Source of the DNA: Tubiluchus corallicola
Lineage: Eukaryota > Priapulida > Priapulimorpha > Priapulimorphida > Tubiluchidae
NCBI GenBank assembly: GCA_030141605.1
Contig: JAQGDQ010001275.1
Coordinates: 1 to 50,324, forward strand
Length of the DNA: 50,324 nt
Direction of reading: 5' to 3'
This document shows, piece by piece, positions 11,201 to 22,240 of the stretch (position 1 is its first letter; every line of letters begins with the position of its first letter). A program made the position numbers and the translations under genes. The notes under the pieces were generated by a model that made no database searches, was not told the DNA's origin, and saw only the letters and a list, made by a program, of their open reading frames with translations.

Positions 11201-14200
11201 GCCGTGATTTTTAGTTTTGACCCATCAGACTCTAAATATAGCAGTTTAAGAGCATAATAAGGACGAACGTTGTGAGAAAATCTTTGTCATCTGTTAAAGA
11301 ATTTTCGAGATGCCGCGATTAAACAATACAAAACTTACCAAGCCAGAATTCACCATTAAGACTGCCAAAACCATTTTTATACGCATCCCATTTGCGAGCA
11401 AAATCCTCAGATCCATCAAACGTTTTTAGAAACACCTAAATTTGTAGAGAAGTTTAACTAAATGAATTAGCCATTCACGTGTATTATAGAATATCAATTA
11501 ATGAGTAGTGTAATGTGTAGAAAACCTCTTCTAGTAGGATATTTGAAACCACGAATATAATGAATTTTGGTTTTGTTCATTTCAAAAATCAATGCTATAA
11601 AATGTGAAAATCACAGAAAATAAATCTGTGTGTGTGTGTGCGCGTGCATGTGTGAGTGCGTGTGCGAGTGCGTGCATGCATGCGCGCATCCTTGTATGTA
11701 GCTCTGATTGCATATGCGAAATCTTTTACAAGCAGAGGTAGAGAGACTTCTTGGCCGTTTTTAGCTTTAATTTAAGCCGAACTGTGCAAATTATTGTTCT
11801 TAGTCATGTGATTTGCTTGTGCCACTATTTGTGTTTAGAGTAATCCAAGGTCAAGTATTTTTTGTTTAATATGACCCTAGAATTCTATTGGTATACTGTC
11901 TTAAGCAGTAATGATATATATATATAACCCAGCCATTGGGGCAGCAATCCAGCCAGTCCCAAGCCCGGGGTACAGGGAGAGGATTGTCAGGATAAGGCTA
12001 TCAACCCACTGGCATAAAAGCCCTCTTATGCTAAACAAATGCATGGTGAACCAAGATGAAATGTTTACCAGCTGATAGATGATATTAGGCAGATTGGTTA
12101 GAAAGAAAGGTGGTAAAGATAAATATATATATATATATTGTTCCTCTTTTAAGTAATTAAACATTGTACTTTGAATATTGTTTGTTAATATGGACACTAA
12201 TATTATATTATAATAATTCATGCTTCTTTCCGTTTAATTACCATACTACGGACTGCATTAGGGACACCGATGTTAGAGCATTGAATACTTTCAGTAAAAT
12301 TTATGTTTATTTTGGATTATTGCAAATCTTTTTTAGACTGAAGTCTGATGGTGATTATATTCTTCTACCGTCGGGTTCTCGCCGCCAGGGTCTTACCCTA
12401 TCACCCCTGGGCAGACTAAACTAGTGATATCGGTGTGCCAGGGGTCTCGGTTCGAAAACGACATCCTCAAACAGAACTATCAAAGCAAGAAACTTGGAGA
12501 TATTCACCCGCTTAAAAAGAGTGGTACGAGACCCAACCAAATAACTTAGCTTATCTAGTAACTTTGTAAAAATTAGATTGTTACTGTTAAATAAAATTCT
12601 CTTCTCATGACCGAAACATACAGTTGGCTAAACACGAAAAACACAGAAAACAATCTACCCTACTCAAGACAACCCTACCCTACTCAAGACAATCTACCCT
12701 AATCTGCTCAAAGAAACAGAATGTGGCACTTGCATTTATAGGCTTGCAGGTGAAAACAGGTGAATATTCGAATTTAGAGCCGTTCAGAATGCGGCGTTTA
12801 TGAATTTAATGAAACATGATATTTACCGTCCATCCACCCCCGTCTGTCTCCATGTCGCAATAAACATCCATTGGTTCTTCACTAATGCGAGGCTTTATCG
12901 TGTAAATTCCATTTTGGTCAAATCCCAATTCTCTCTGTGCTGCACAGTCTTCTGGTATTTCTACGTAATAAACCATTTAGCATGTAACTGTAGAATAGAT
13001 AACGATTTATGCTTAGCAAAACACTTTCTTAAACCACAAGAAAACACTCTTCAAAATAAAGCTGAAAATTCGTCTTAAAATTTTATATCCGTTACATGCA
13101 GTCTTACTGTATACAGAGCATTATCAGTGAATCTGTATAAAGTTTGTGAATTTGAACTCTCCTGATGACCGTTAGATGCAGTCATTTTAACAGGTCGACA
13201 GGTTAGTAAAATAAAAATGTTGATCATCTAAAATGTACAAAATTACGACTGATAAGCAGAAAAAGATACTTGTATAAGAATTTATAAATCAATCATTCAG
13301 ATAAACCATATGAAATATTGGTGATTATTGTAAAATAAATATTTACAAATTGTATGCACAAGAAAATTCAGGGGACCACTATCAAGAACATTCTCTAAAC
13401 CAGCAGAAAATTTTGAGAAAAGTATTGAAACTACAATTTTTATAGAAGTTTTGAAGAAGGATAAAAAGGGAGCCATGACCACATGATGAGAAGGGAGAGA
13501 GTTTCAAAGTGATGTAGTTCTGAGAAAGAAAGAGTTTTGCCTTACAATTTTGGAAGAAATGTCTAGGAAGAAAAAGTTTATAAGGATGATACCTAGTAAT
13601 GGCTGAAATAAGTCTGATTTTACTGTGACATTCAAATGTGTCAATTAAACATAGCTCAACTCTGGTGATTTTGAAAATCGTAATCAGGTCAGCTCTAAGC
13701 CTTCTAAGTTGTAGTGAGTAATTACTGAATGTATGTAATCATTCCTTATATGGACAACCCGTTTTCGAAGACCTGTCAGGGAACGTGCATGCGGATGATT
13801 TTTAAATAAGTTTAGTTTTCAGTAAGACCAGTATATGCGTTCTGACAAGACAGATTCGAGAACGGATTCCATACAGAGGAGCAATATTCCAGAATTGGTC
13901 TCATGTAAACACAGTCAGTTCTAATGAGAGCACATATGTCTTTCGAGAAAAAAAGACTTAAAATGACTTCACTAACATAAAATACATAACAGGTTATCAA
14001 GGTCCGCAATATAAAAACCGACTAACACCATTACCTTTAGGGTGAGTTTCACAGAATTTTTGCTCCAATACCAATTGCAGAATAGATAGAACAGATTCAA
14101 CCAAATTTAAGGCCTTGGTTAAGTCTTGCTCCTAGAAATCAATGATAAACATGTACATAAAAATGTTTTAACACGTTTAGCTTTGAGTTTTACAGGCAAA

Positions 14201-16528
14201 ATGCAAAAACTTTCAAAAATTCAAAAAGACGTCTGGAGGTCGGTTTTCTAATCTGCAATCCTTTGCAGTTACTGAAGTCTGACATTTGAGTGACAATAGA
14301 TTATCTAACCAACAAGGGATTGAAAACATGTAGAAAAATTTGCCACTATTAAGGTTCTCCAATAGAAATTTTCAAGACATTTCCTAGCCAAACTTTTCGT
14401 TGGATAGTGAGTTTAATTCATAATTGATTCAGAAAGTCAACGATAACTATGTCTGCCTTGTGCAATTTGCATTTTAATTTTTTTCTTGTAGTAATTGTAT
14501 TAATACAGAAGGGTGTCTTTTGTGAAGTGTCATGTTAAATATGTGCAGTATTTTAATTTTATTATTTGCTTTTCTTGAAGTTTCACAGATGTTTTTCCGC
14601 AGGCACTACAGTTTATAGAAAAGTAATGTCCGTATTTTGTCAGTAATGGGGTTCGTCAAGGTGGTTTCCTCTCGTCCCTGGTGTTTTCATTATATATTAT
14701 TGATCTTCCAAAAAAGATATGAACTGTGAGGTCTGCCACGTGTCGCTTATCTCAATGATACACCTATTAATCACTTATTTTGTCCTAACAATCTGTGTTT
14801 AATTGCTCCCTCTACACAGGCATCGCAAAAATTACTTGACTGCTCTAAAGAATCTGATGATGTAGAATAAGAATATGTAATTAATACTTAGAAAACGAAA
14901 TCTTTGTATTCTATTTCAAATGCATTTAGGAATGCTAGTTTTATTAACGTAACTTTGCAAGGAGAACTTACTGAACTCGAACATGAAAAAAATGTCTTGG
15001 GTCACATAATTGATGATAATTGTAAAGACTATGCTGATATTCTAAATCAATTGAGCTTTTTTTATTAAATTTAATTATTATTCTTTGCTGAAGTTTTATT
15101 TTTTGCTTTGCTGATGTGAATACATTCTCGTTAAAACCTATTGTCGATTTTATTGTTCTAACCTCTTATTGTTCTTTTTGTTCTAACATCTGGGTCACTT
15201 TTAGTCTTGACACTATTGGAAAATTAAAAAGGAAAGTTTGTTTACCGTAGAGGAACCTCAGCGTTCGGAATATGTGTCGAAAATGGCCTAATCATTTTAA
15301 AGTGATTTTACGTAAAAGTACTTCTAGCCATCATCAGGGAGTTTCAAGTTCATGCAATGAAATCATACGCAGTTTTAGTCTTAATACTGATATCATTTAA
15401 CTTCGAATATTTTTGCTTATTGGGAATAGAAACTTAACAGCCCTTGTTTACATATATAGCTTACTAATTCTCTGTTCTTTGTGCAAATGTTTGTTTCATT
15501 TGTCTTGTAGTAACATTTTTAATTGTGACTTTTAACTAAACTTTGTACGTTGTTCTATGGCACTTTTTACGTAACGAGATAAACATAAAATGAAATGGCA
15601 ATAAATAACAAGATTTGACTTTTCTTCCTCATTTTGCCTTGGATCGAGGAAAGTTTTTTTCTTGTTCAATTCCGAAAGATGTCCGTATTATCTCGTAAAC
15701 CAACGATGTATCTTCTACACTAAAGGATGAAGAAGCAAAAAAAAGTTTTGCTTCACTAAGCATCGAACCACAACTTGGGAAATCACTGTAACAAAAAACG
15801 GTTCAATTTCTAGGCTTATCAAGAACAATGAACATTTTTCTCACCATTGCGCTCAATCTGTTATCAACAGTCTGCAATCTATCCTCCTGATGTGCAACAA
15901 AGTCATCATTTTCTGCAGCATTTTCTAAGACTATGGAGTTTGTATTCAAGGATGACGTAGCCCAAGCCTTAAAACACAATGATTAATAACATGAAAACTG
16001 CACACAAACATCAAATGGCAAATAAACCAATTGCATATGTATTTGTAATACCAAATTCTGTGACTGGGGTAAAGAAAAAAGCAGACAGCTTTTCAAATAA
16101 GTTTCATAGGTGACATCAACATTTTCTATATTATTTGCTAGTTTTGTCTAATCGGTGAAAGATTGTCATTAAAATATATACTTAATTAATTTACTATTAT
16201 TTTTTAAGCAAATTAAAGCTTCGTATCACAGTTTTGCATTAAAGCAAAATTAAGTTAAGCAATATTTTAGTAGTAGTAGCAGCAGCACCAGCAGCAGTGG
16301 CAGCAGCAACAGTAGTGGTCAAAAATTAGTATCGATAGTAAACATTAAACTTTACACGTGCATGTGCTTATACGTACACTTGCATGTGCACGCACATTAA
16401 ACTATTACATGTGCTTACACGTACACGTATATGTGCACATATATTAAACTATTACATGTACTTACGTAGTTCAAAAGTAAAATCGTCCATACTAAAATTT
16501 TCATCATTGCAGAAAGTATGCAACGCAT
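8257..16528 (-). CDS. G1: secreted fibrinogen-domain lectin, complete seven-exon gene
   Basis: Coding exons on the minus strand: E1 16466-16528, E2 15845-15967, E3 14035-14131, E4 12827-12960, E5 11339-11435, E6 9714-9881, E7 8257-8474. All introns are GT-AG and phases agree (0,0,1,0,1,1). The total is 900 nt, 299 aa plus stop. E1 gives a hydrophobic signal peptide, with an AWA cleavage motif at the start of E2. E2-E3 give a stalk with leucine/valine spacing suggesting a short coiled coil, and a Cys (QKFCETHPK) just before the lectin domain. E4-E7 give the fibrinogen C-terminal domain: [39 protein letters not shown] calcium loop, GWWYSNC, MKIRP. The usual NLNGxY...WKG segment is absent. A basic tail AKNRKSKI ends the protein. 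Likely an extracellular carbohydrate- or acetyl-group-recognition protein (family knowledge); the ligand is unknown. Confidence 0.87.
9945..11045. mobile_element. Foldback-like element in G1 intron 5 (E5-E6)
   Basis: The left end has repeats of a ~15-bp word close to GGTAAAAATGRCACAG (9948-10020). The right end has the same word inverted (TTTTCCTGTACCATTTCTTACCTGTGTCATTTCC, in parts, 10988-11040). The interior is shared with G2 and G4. A nested pair of ends TACGTAGCAAGG (about 10317) and CTTGCTACGC (about 10882) suggests a second, smaller terminal-inverted-repeat element inside. No protein is seen in it. Confidence 0.45.
11626..11690. repeat. TG/CG-rich dinucleotide microsatellite
   Basis: TG repeats interspersed with GCGTGCATGC in G1 intron 4 (E4-E5). 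The orthologous tract in G4 (49465-49720) has expanded about fourfold. Confidence 0.85.
11925..12140 (-). repeat. Dispersed repeat in G1 intron 4, flanked by TA repeats
   Basis: The segment is flanked by ATATATATAT tracts and read on the minus strand ends in GGGACTGGCTGGATTGCTGC ... GGCTGGGTTATATATA. A matching copy is at 49972-50165 in G4. It could be a SINE or small DNA element; the class is not determined. Confidence 0.5.
12180..12345 (+). pseudogene. Strongly diverged copy of the unknown 195-bp exon, in G1 intron 4
   Basis: The frame reads [17 protein letters not shown] ... [17 protein letters not shown], aligned to DNNTCCYPFRNHITNC ... ALDVLGKVYIYFGLTQI of the copy at 44006. It lies antisense to G1. 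The match is better as protein than as DNA. The frame continues into unrelated sequence. Confidence 0.4.
13395..13925 (-). mobile_element. LINE ORF2 C-terminal fragment in G1 intron 3 (E3-E4)
   Basis: Read on the minus strand, [15 protein letters not shown] matches the conserved segment after the reverse transcriptase fingers and palm of jockey/CR1-type LINEs. It continues through frameshifts to LTGLRKRV and [18 protein letters not shown], the usual C-terminal pattern. It is a decayed fragment. The same insertion is in G2 and G3, so it predates those duplications. Confidence 0.65.
14600..15095 (+). mobile_element. LINE reverse transcriptase fragment in G1 intron 2 (E2-E3)
   Basis: The plus strand reads [20 protein letters not shown] near 14640-14700 (the reverse transcriptase NGVRQGGxLSP motif), then [20 protein letters not shown] and, after stops, [17 protein letters not shown] as in LINE palm-thumb sequences. 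The catalytic YADD region reads as a decayed NDLCLIA. It is inactive and antisense to G1. Confidence 0.75.
16269..16460. repeat. Triplet tract and ACGT-rich minisatellite beside G1 exon 1
   Basis: AGT/AGC triplets (16269-16320) are followed by repeats built from ACGTGCATGTGCTTATACGT and ACATTAAACTATTACATG (about 16350-16460). The same composite lies in intron 1 of G2 and G3, with more units. Confidence 0.8.
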
Positions 16529-16750
16529 GCTGTCTGTTTGAATGCTTTATGCTTTCTAGACGACTAAGTGTGAGGAGTTGCTTCTTTTATTTAGGCCTCG
16601 GGTTTTGATGTTTAAATAATTAAACACTTATTGGCGCCATAGAAACTCTTGAGTTACATTTCATTTCGCTTTTAATATGACATTTTCCGGCACTTGACAT
16701 ATGTAAATAAGTTAATGCTTGTACAAATATCCGTAATATATGCTAGACAA
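16529..16750 (-). promoter_or_regulatory. G1 proximal promoter
   Basis: TATA-like CTAAATAAAAG (plus 16584-16594) lies 56 nt upstream of the ATG, and a CCAAT box (plus ATTGG 16630-16634) lies about 36 nt further. Beyond it is a block conserved in all genes (CGCTTTTAATATGACATTTT, in part). From spacing, transcription would start about 25-30 nt before the ATG (inference). Confidence 0.6.
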
Positions 16751-16890
16751 ATAACACAGAAGATTTGCATTTTAACTTCTGGTATTTTAGGAGTGACATG
16801 TAACGTTAACACTAATTTGTTAGTGTTAACGTAGATGTTAGATATTGTGTAGAGTGGGCCACGCATGCGCCTGCATTACAATATCGTGCA
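16745..16890 (+). mobile_element. LTR-like fragment inserted between two copies of the promoter block
   Basis: TTTTAGGAGTGACA (polypurine-like) is followed by TGTAACGTTAACAC. It matches, in inverted orientation, the end of the LTR relic at 17080-17214. It contains a palindrome ACGTTAACACTA/TAGTGTTAACGT (16802-16831). The same arrangement occurs at 41625-41760. Confidence 0.45.
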
Positions 16891-16902
16891 TTCATTTATT
16901 GA

Positions 16903-17050
16903 CGTTTTGATGTTTAAATAATTAAACACTTATTGGCGCCATAGAAACTCTTGAGCTACAATTCATTTCGCTTTTAATATGACATTTTCCGGTACTTGAC
17001 ATATGTAAATAAGTTATTGCTCGTACAAATATCCGTAATATATGCTAGAC
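16903..17050 (-). promoter_or_regulatory. Second copy of the distal promoter block of G1
   Basis: GTTTTGATGTTTAAATAATT through ATATCCGTAATATATGCTAG repeats 16604-16750 almost exactly, including the CCAAT box but not the TATA-like site or exon 1. G3 has the same duplication and G2 lacks it. Confidence 0.6.
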
Positions 17051-17079
17051 AAGCATAAAATTAAATTTTTACTTCTTGT

Positions 17080-17600
17080 TTGTTATCAATTTTCGACTTA
17101 CAATTGTATGAAAATAAATAAATGCATGATATTGTGACGAAGACCCATGCGTGGCCCACTTTATTCTGTAGTATGACAGTAGTTACAAACAAGTGTTAAC
17201 GTTACAATCCACCCCTAAAATACCACAATTTTAAATCCGATTCTTCTGAATTATTTTTCTGCACATATTTCGACCTTTATTGGCTAAATCTTCACGCCTT
17301 TTTCTTTTAACCAGTCAGGTTTCGTTTTGGATCTGACTCTGACATGTACACTAATTTGGGAAGATTATAAAGAGACGGTTAATGCATACTGTAATTAGGA
17401 GCTGGAGTGATGATCTGGTTGATAGAGGTGGTTCATCTTCTTGTCTGAGCTTTCTTCTGACCAGACCTAAAGTTTTCCTGTTACCAGCTGTATAGGTAGC
17501 TTAGTACAGTTTGTTTTGGTTTACTTTTCTGTTATGCTTTCCTTTAATTTTCTATAGAGCCTGTCTTAATTGGTTTAACAAACCTTGCAAATAATCTAAA
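17080..17600 (-). mobile_element. 3' end of a Gypsy-like LTR retrotransposon, decayed
   Basis: On the minus strand the frame ends VRVRSKTKPDWLKEKGVKI then stop (around 17300), resembling the basic C-terminus of Gypsy-type integrase. A purine run AGGGGTGGAT follows, then TGTAACGTTAACAC... as a candidate 3' LTR with an AATAAA. Upstream frames are broken. A second copy follows G2 at 30930-31480. The assignment rests on this short stretch and the order of signals. Confidence 0.45.
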
Positions 17601-18310
17601 TTTGCTTCAACTGAAGTTAGCAAACAACATCTAATAGTGTTATTCAATTTAACTGTGTTTTTTTTCTAGTTATGTTGAAACCATTATTAGGCAGCTCTGC
17701 TCCGTTTCTGCAAGCCCAAACCACTCCCAGGTGGCGAGGCGCCACCAGCACCTCAAGATATTATCATAATGGAGATTTATGTTTTAATCGATGGGACTTT
17801 ATGCAGAGTTAGTCACAAGCCTTTTTCAAACATAGTTATGATGATTAATTCGGGTTCTTGCTTTGCCAGGGCGGAAGCATTGGCAGGGGCGTAGCTAATA
17901 GGGGAGCAGGGGGAGCAAGGGGAGCAATATCTGTCCTTGATCACATTTTTCAAAATTGGCGCCTTTTCAAAAACGAAAATTATTACTTTATTACTTTATT
18001 TACTTTATTTGGCCAACTTGCTCCCCGTGCTTTGAAATGACCGTGCATTTACGTAACTCACTGTTGACGGATTGGATCGAAATTGTTATACAATGATAGC
18101 ATTGGTCTGCTAATTAGGCAAATTTAGGCAGACTAATTAGGCAAAATATAATCAAGCGCATCATGTCACCACGTTAATTAAATGTACGTGTACTTAAGGG
18201 TTACCTGTCACTGACCTCAGCACAAGGGAAAGGTGTAAAGAATAAACATAATCGAATTAAAGCCTTGGATACATGTACTGATGTCAAGAACAAGAGTTAC
18301 TCTGCCCAAT
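17600..18310. other. Intergenic DNA upstream of G1, paralogous to 31.48-32.2 kb
   Basis: This stretch is conserved with the region upstream of G2 but has no credible gene. GGCAGGGGCGTAGCTAATAG near 17880 resembles the ends of some DNA transposons. The open frame 17858-18040 lies in it and is not supported. Confidence 0.5.
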
Positions 18311-18640
18311 GGACCAATCGGCATTCAGCTGAATCTGTTAAGTCGGCAGAAGACACGACCATGATGACCATCTCAGCAGAGGTCTGTTGCTAGGGCAGTT
18401 ATTTATAACTCAGCAGAAGATGTTACCATGGCGACAGCTCAGCAGAGGTCATTTGCTAAGGAAGTTATTTATTAATCAGCAGAAGCTGTTACCATGGCGA
18501 CAGGTCAGCAGAAGTCCTTTGCTAGTGCAGTTATTTATAACTCAGCAGAAGATGTTACCATAGTGATAAGTCACCAGAAGACGTTACCAAGATGACAGGC
18601 CAGCAGAAGTTCATTGCTAGGAAAAGTTATTTATAACTAT
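18310..18640. repeat. ~65-bp minisatellite with X-box-like motifs
   Basis: About five units share TTATTTATAACTCAGCAGAAG, then TGTTACCATGGCGACAG, then CAGCAGAGGTCCTTTGCTAG. GTTACCATGGCGAC is close to the RFX-factor X-box palindrome. The homologous array upstream of G2 is at 32220-32600. Confidence 0.7.
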
Positions 18641-19455
18641 GTGACAATGACTAGAAATGGTGTATCTAAACTTAGGAACAGCAAGTTGTGTAAAATGGGC
18701 TGCAGGGCTGGCAGCTGAAAGTGAGGATTCTGGACTTCACTCATGTGCTCCACTACCGTGCATTGTTCTCTATAAGACTTTTCCTGATTGACAAGATGTG
18801 TTAGATATATGTATTATAATAAAGCTATACATTTGTGCTGATGTTATATTGGACTTTATACTTCTTTATTCAACACACGAGCTTAATAGTTTGCATTTTA
18901 TGCTTAATCATCCACTACAGCTATAATCTATAAAACATGCATACAGACTTATTCATCATTACTACCTTTGCTGTTGAATTTCCAATGCAAAAGACCACCA
19001 TGTTTCACGCCTTTTGCATGAGTGAGCGAGAATGACGTATGAGGTTCAGAAAGCATCTTTGGATACCGATGTTTGTTTTCTTATCTTTGGTGAACTCGTG
19101 ACTGTACTCATAACGTCATTCGTCTCGAATAACGAGAAATGGCAGTTCTCCAAATTTAATACCACTAACATTGAATTGGTAAATTATGTTATCTTGTTCA
19201 TCCTAGTTCATCTTTGCTTTGTGTCTTATTTTTTAAAGTATTTTATAATTCGCCTAATTCATTACTTTTGCCTAATTTTCTTTATATTTTGCTTTATTAG
19301 GATTAATTTGGGAAAATTTTTAACTTGTTTAATTTAGTACTTTTATCTAATTTTTCTTTCAGTCGGCATCTTATTTTAAAAGTATTTTATGACTTATCTG
19401 TTTTAGTATTTTAGTGTTGTGTTCAGTTTTTCAAAAACCCACAACTTGTTTAAAA
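18640..19455. other. Intergenic DNA with an unassigned conserved frame
   Basis: It is paralogous to 32600-33200. The plus frame 19032-19337 (TDVCFLIFGELVTVLITSFV ... NYVILFILVHLC) is partly shared with 33026-33355 and is hydrophobic. No start context, splice partners or known domain are seen. It could be an old exon or chance. Confidence 0.35.
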
Positions 19456-19459
19456 ATTT

Positions 19460-19640
19460 AGTTAGTTCTTTCTGCTCACACAGAGTGGTGTGAACAGACT
19501 ATTTTGCAACGCGTGTGTGTCGAGGACGCGAGGCACGTGACACCAAGAAAGTTTCTGATTGGCCATAAGCATTTTGGCGAGTGGAAAGTTTTTGTTCTAG
19601 TTTTAACAGACGAGATGATAGATATATGACAATAGTACCT
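19460..19640 (+). promoter_or_regulatory. Promoter-like repeated block (copy 2)
   Basis: It holds the palindrome CTGCTCACAC...GTGTGAACAG (19472-19497), GGCACGTGACACC and CTGATTGGCC. Compared with copies 1 and 3, the palindrome has one change in the left arm. It joins directly to a broken copy of the 195-bp exon. Confidence 0.35.
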
Positions 19641-19781
19641 GCCGCTATCCATTTAGAAACCACATCACCAATTGCACGAAAGATACAAGGGCTTTAGCTG
19701 TGTTAAGTAAAGTGCTTATATATTTTGTGCTGGCTCAAATTGCTGTCAGGCCCAAGAGCCTTGACATTGAACTCACGATAC
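19624..19781 (+). pseudogene. 5'-truncated copy of the unknown 195-bp exon with a lost donor
   Basis: The frame is open from YDNSTCRYPFRNHITNC through RPKSLDIELTI. The first third of the exon and its acceptor are replaced by the promoter-like block. The donor reads CTAAGT where the intact copy has GTGAGT. Confidence 0.5.
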
Positions 19782-20272
19782 CTAAGTTCCAAGATTTGAG
19801 AACATACTTCATGCATTCTTTGATATTCTCACATTGGGCAGAGTACGTGATTACAGAGAAAGAGGCGAACATTGAGAATTCTTTAAGGGCCCGATGCTGT
19901 ATCTGATAGAGAATTGTTTGACTTAAACTGATATTGCAAAACATCGATTGCAGTATGCATTTTGTATCCATATTTGATTTTATTATCTTAATCCTTATTT
20001 AGCATGTCATTAATGAATCCATTGTGTGCTTGATGTGTTGTGAAAAGGAAAAAACACAAAAAGAAATCTTTATTTAGTCTAATTTTGCACTTAGATGATG
20101 TTAGAATTGATGACGTTATGTGTAACAAATAACAGTGTATCTTTTATCTAATCTAATTTGATCTAATCTAGTAATCTATTTGTTACCTAATCTAGTGTCT
20201 ATATAATTTTTTGCTTTTTGCTTCTCTAAACTCGTAACCAGTGTGTAATAGACAAATAACAGCCAATCACCA

Positions 20273-20398
<126 letters not shown>

Positions 20399-20497
20399 GA
20401 TTCGTGTATCTCTTATTTCAGCTATAGAGGGAGCCACTTACTATGGCCACGTTACAGTTTCAAGTGAAAGAGGTCACCACATTTAGTCAGTTTATAG

Positions 20498-20499
<2 letters not shown>

Positions 20500-20529
<30 letters not shown>

Positions 20530-20861
20530 AGATAATATTTATTTTCATCGGTATTTCAAACAGTACATATTTGTAAAACATGAGCTTAAAGCTCGTAAAC
20601 CGATATCAAACATAATGTATATGAGCAATAACATCGTAATAATATGTACTTCTTAAAATCTTTTGGATGCCACCTACATGACGACAGTAAAATTTTAGGC
20701 AGTAACGTTTTCTAAAATTTACACAAAAAGCTATCTAGGTCAATAAAAATTTTTCCTGCCAACACATTCAGCATTTAATTACGACTTAACAAAATTGGGA
20801 AGTTCGCTGAATTTACAAATTGCACATTTACATGATACACCAGTCCATGAGTTAATTAGAC
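20500..20861 (-). mobile_element. Short retroposon insertion with pentanucleotide tail
   Basis: On the minus strand the element ends AAATAAATATTATCTTATCTTATC, a LINE/SINE-style simple-repeat tail. The paralogous site near 44985 lacks it. The flanks GTTTATAGTT and GTTTAATAGTT look like a target-site duplication of about 10 bp. No coding sequence is recognised in its ~360 bp. Confidence 0.6.
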
Positions 20862-20999
20862 GTTTAATAGTTTTGTTTAATATTTATTTATGCTGTTCTA
20901 TTTTATATTTTAAGTAATACTAACATGCCATGGACTATTATGGAAACATTGTGTACATAACTTAAAAACTAAATAAATTCTATTCTACATTTTTTAATA

Positions 21000-21500
21000 T
21001 GGGACCACAAGGAGGAACGGTAGGAGCCATAAACCCCAAAAATGGCTATTTTTGTCCGTTTTTTTGCAAACCTTTTATTGAGATTTGGAATGGACCGTGG
21101 CAGTGCTTACGGTTTTTGGATAGCCCGTTCAATGGTGGATGTAGTAGGTACATTTAGGTCCCGATGTAGAGACTTCTCTCGCAACTTGTTGCAACGTATG
21201 AATGGCTTGGCAATTTTTCTTAGGCAGAAGTTGTGCAACAAGTTGCGAGAGAAGTCTCTACATGACTTCGCCTGAAGGCGCAATCAGAATACACTGCGTC
21301 CCGCACGGTCTTGTTTTCTCGAAATTCGATGCCTAATGGGACTCTTTGAAAGGAGATACATAAAAAGATGTATAAATATAGTCAACACATGTTTAGAAAG
21401 AGCGTAATTGGGGTTATACTCCAACGAAAGTGACTTTTGGGGTCGCCTCCACCATACCCAGTATGCTACAGGTTCATTGAAGGTTACATTTTAAATGATT
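21000..21500 (+). other. GC-richer hairpin block downstream of G2
   Basis: It is conserved with 6900-7400 and 45100-45610: TTTGGATAGCCCGTTCAATG, then the hairpin, then GGACTCTTTGAAAGGAGATA and GACTTTTGGGGTCGCCTCCA. The frame 21042-21275 runs through the hairpin and is not supported as a gene. Confidence 0.6.
21164..21263. repeat. 29-bp-arm hairpin with a compensatory change
   Basis: Arms 21164-21192 and 21235-21263 pair perfectly. Compared with 7057-7156, one outer pair is A-T here in place of G-C on both sides (ATGTAGAG/CTCTACAT versus ACGTAGAG/CTCTACGT). Confidence 0.85.
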
Positions 21501-21868
21501 CTGGCTTGGAAAACTGCTGACGTTTTACATTGTTCTGATATCGTTCCGTTGTACTCAATGTGTGACTTTATTTCACTAAAAGCTGCTGCTGGTTTTGCTT
21601 TAAATAATCAATAAACGAACACTATGTAGAATGTTCGTGCAATATCGAGCATACGTGCATTAAACGCAAAGTCGTTTGCGGGGTGTTTGATAGTAATATA
21701 TTAAGTCACCCGATATGATTTTGTGATTGTGAAATCTAAGGAAACTGCACAAACACTTTAACAATGCTTTTAACTTGCTTAATTTATTTCTTCAACATCA
21801 ACGATTACACATGATTACAATGTAGCTAGGCAAATTTGTCTTAATCTAAAAATCAGTATTTTTCTCAT

Positions 21869-22240
21869 TAGAACAACACAACTTTTAATAAAATTTTAAT
21901 TTACAAGTGTTTAAAAAGCGTGTCCAAACGTTTCAACTGCAGCTTGCAGCCATCACCAGTAATAGACTTATAAGACTAATAGACTTATACAAACAAACAA
22001 CCAGTTTTACAGGTAGGCTTTATAGTACAGAAAATATATACAATATATATATTTATGTATAATATATGTATGTACTTCCTTGTAACTACATGAGCTTAAT
22101 TTTCTGTAATGTAGTTCTGGCTATAAAACAGTTTGTTTATTTATATAAGTCTATCACTGATGACGACTGCAGTTGAAACGTTTGGGACACGTTATTTTAA
22201 ATAGTTGTAAACTGAAGTTATGTTGTTTTAATAATAAAGG
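21869..22240. mobile_element. Palindromic element downstream of G2, full-length copy
   Basis: The left arm runs from AGAACAACACAACTTTTAAT to TACAGAAAATATA and the right arm from TTAATTTTCTGTA to GTTATGTTGTTTTAATAA. The centre is AT-rich. The left arm holds an extra internal repeat of AATAGACTTAT. Confidence 0.75.

Noticed and set aside
12800-13078. 92-codon plus-strand frame
   Set aside because: It is antisense to E4 of G1, whose minus-strand reading gives the fibrinogen motif with correct splice sites.
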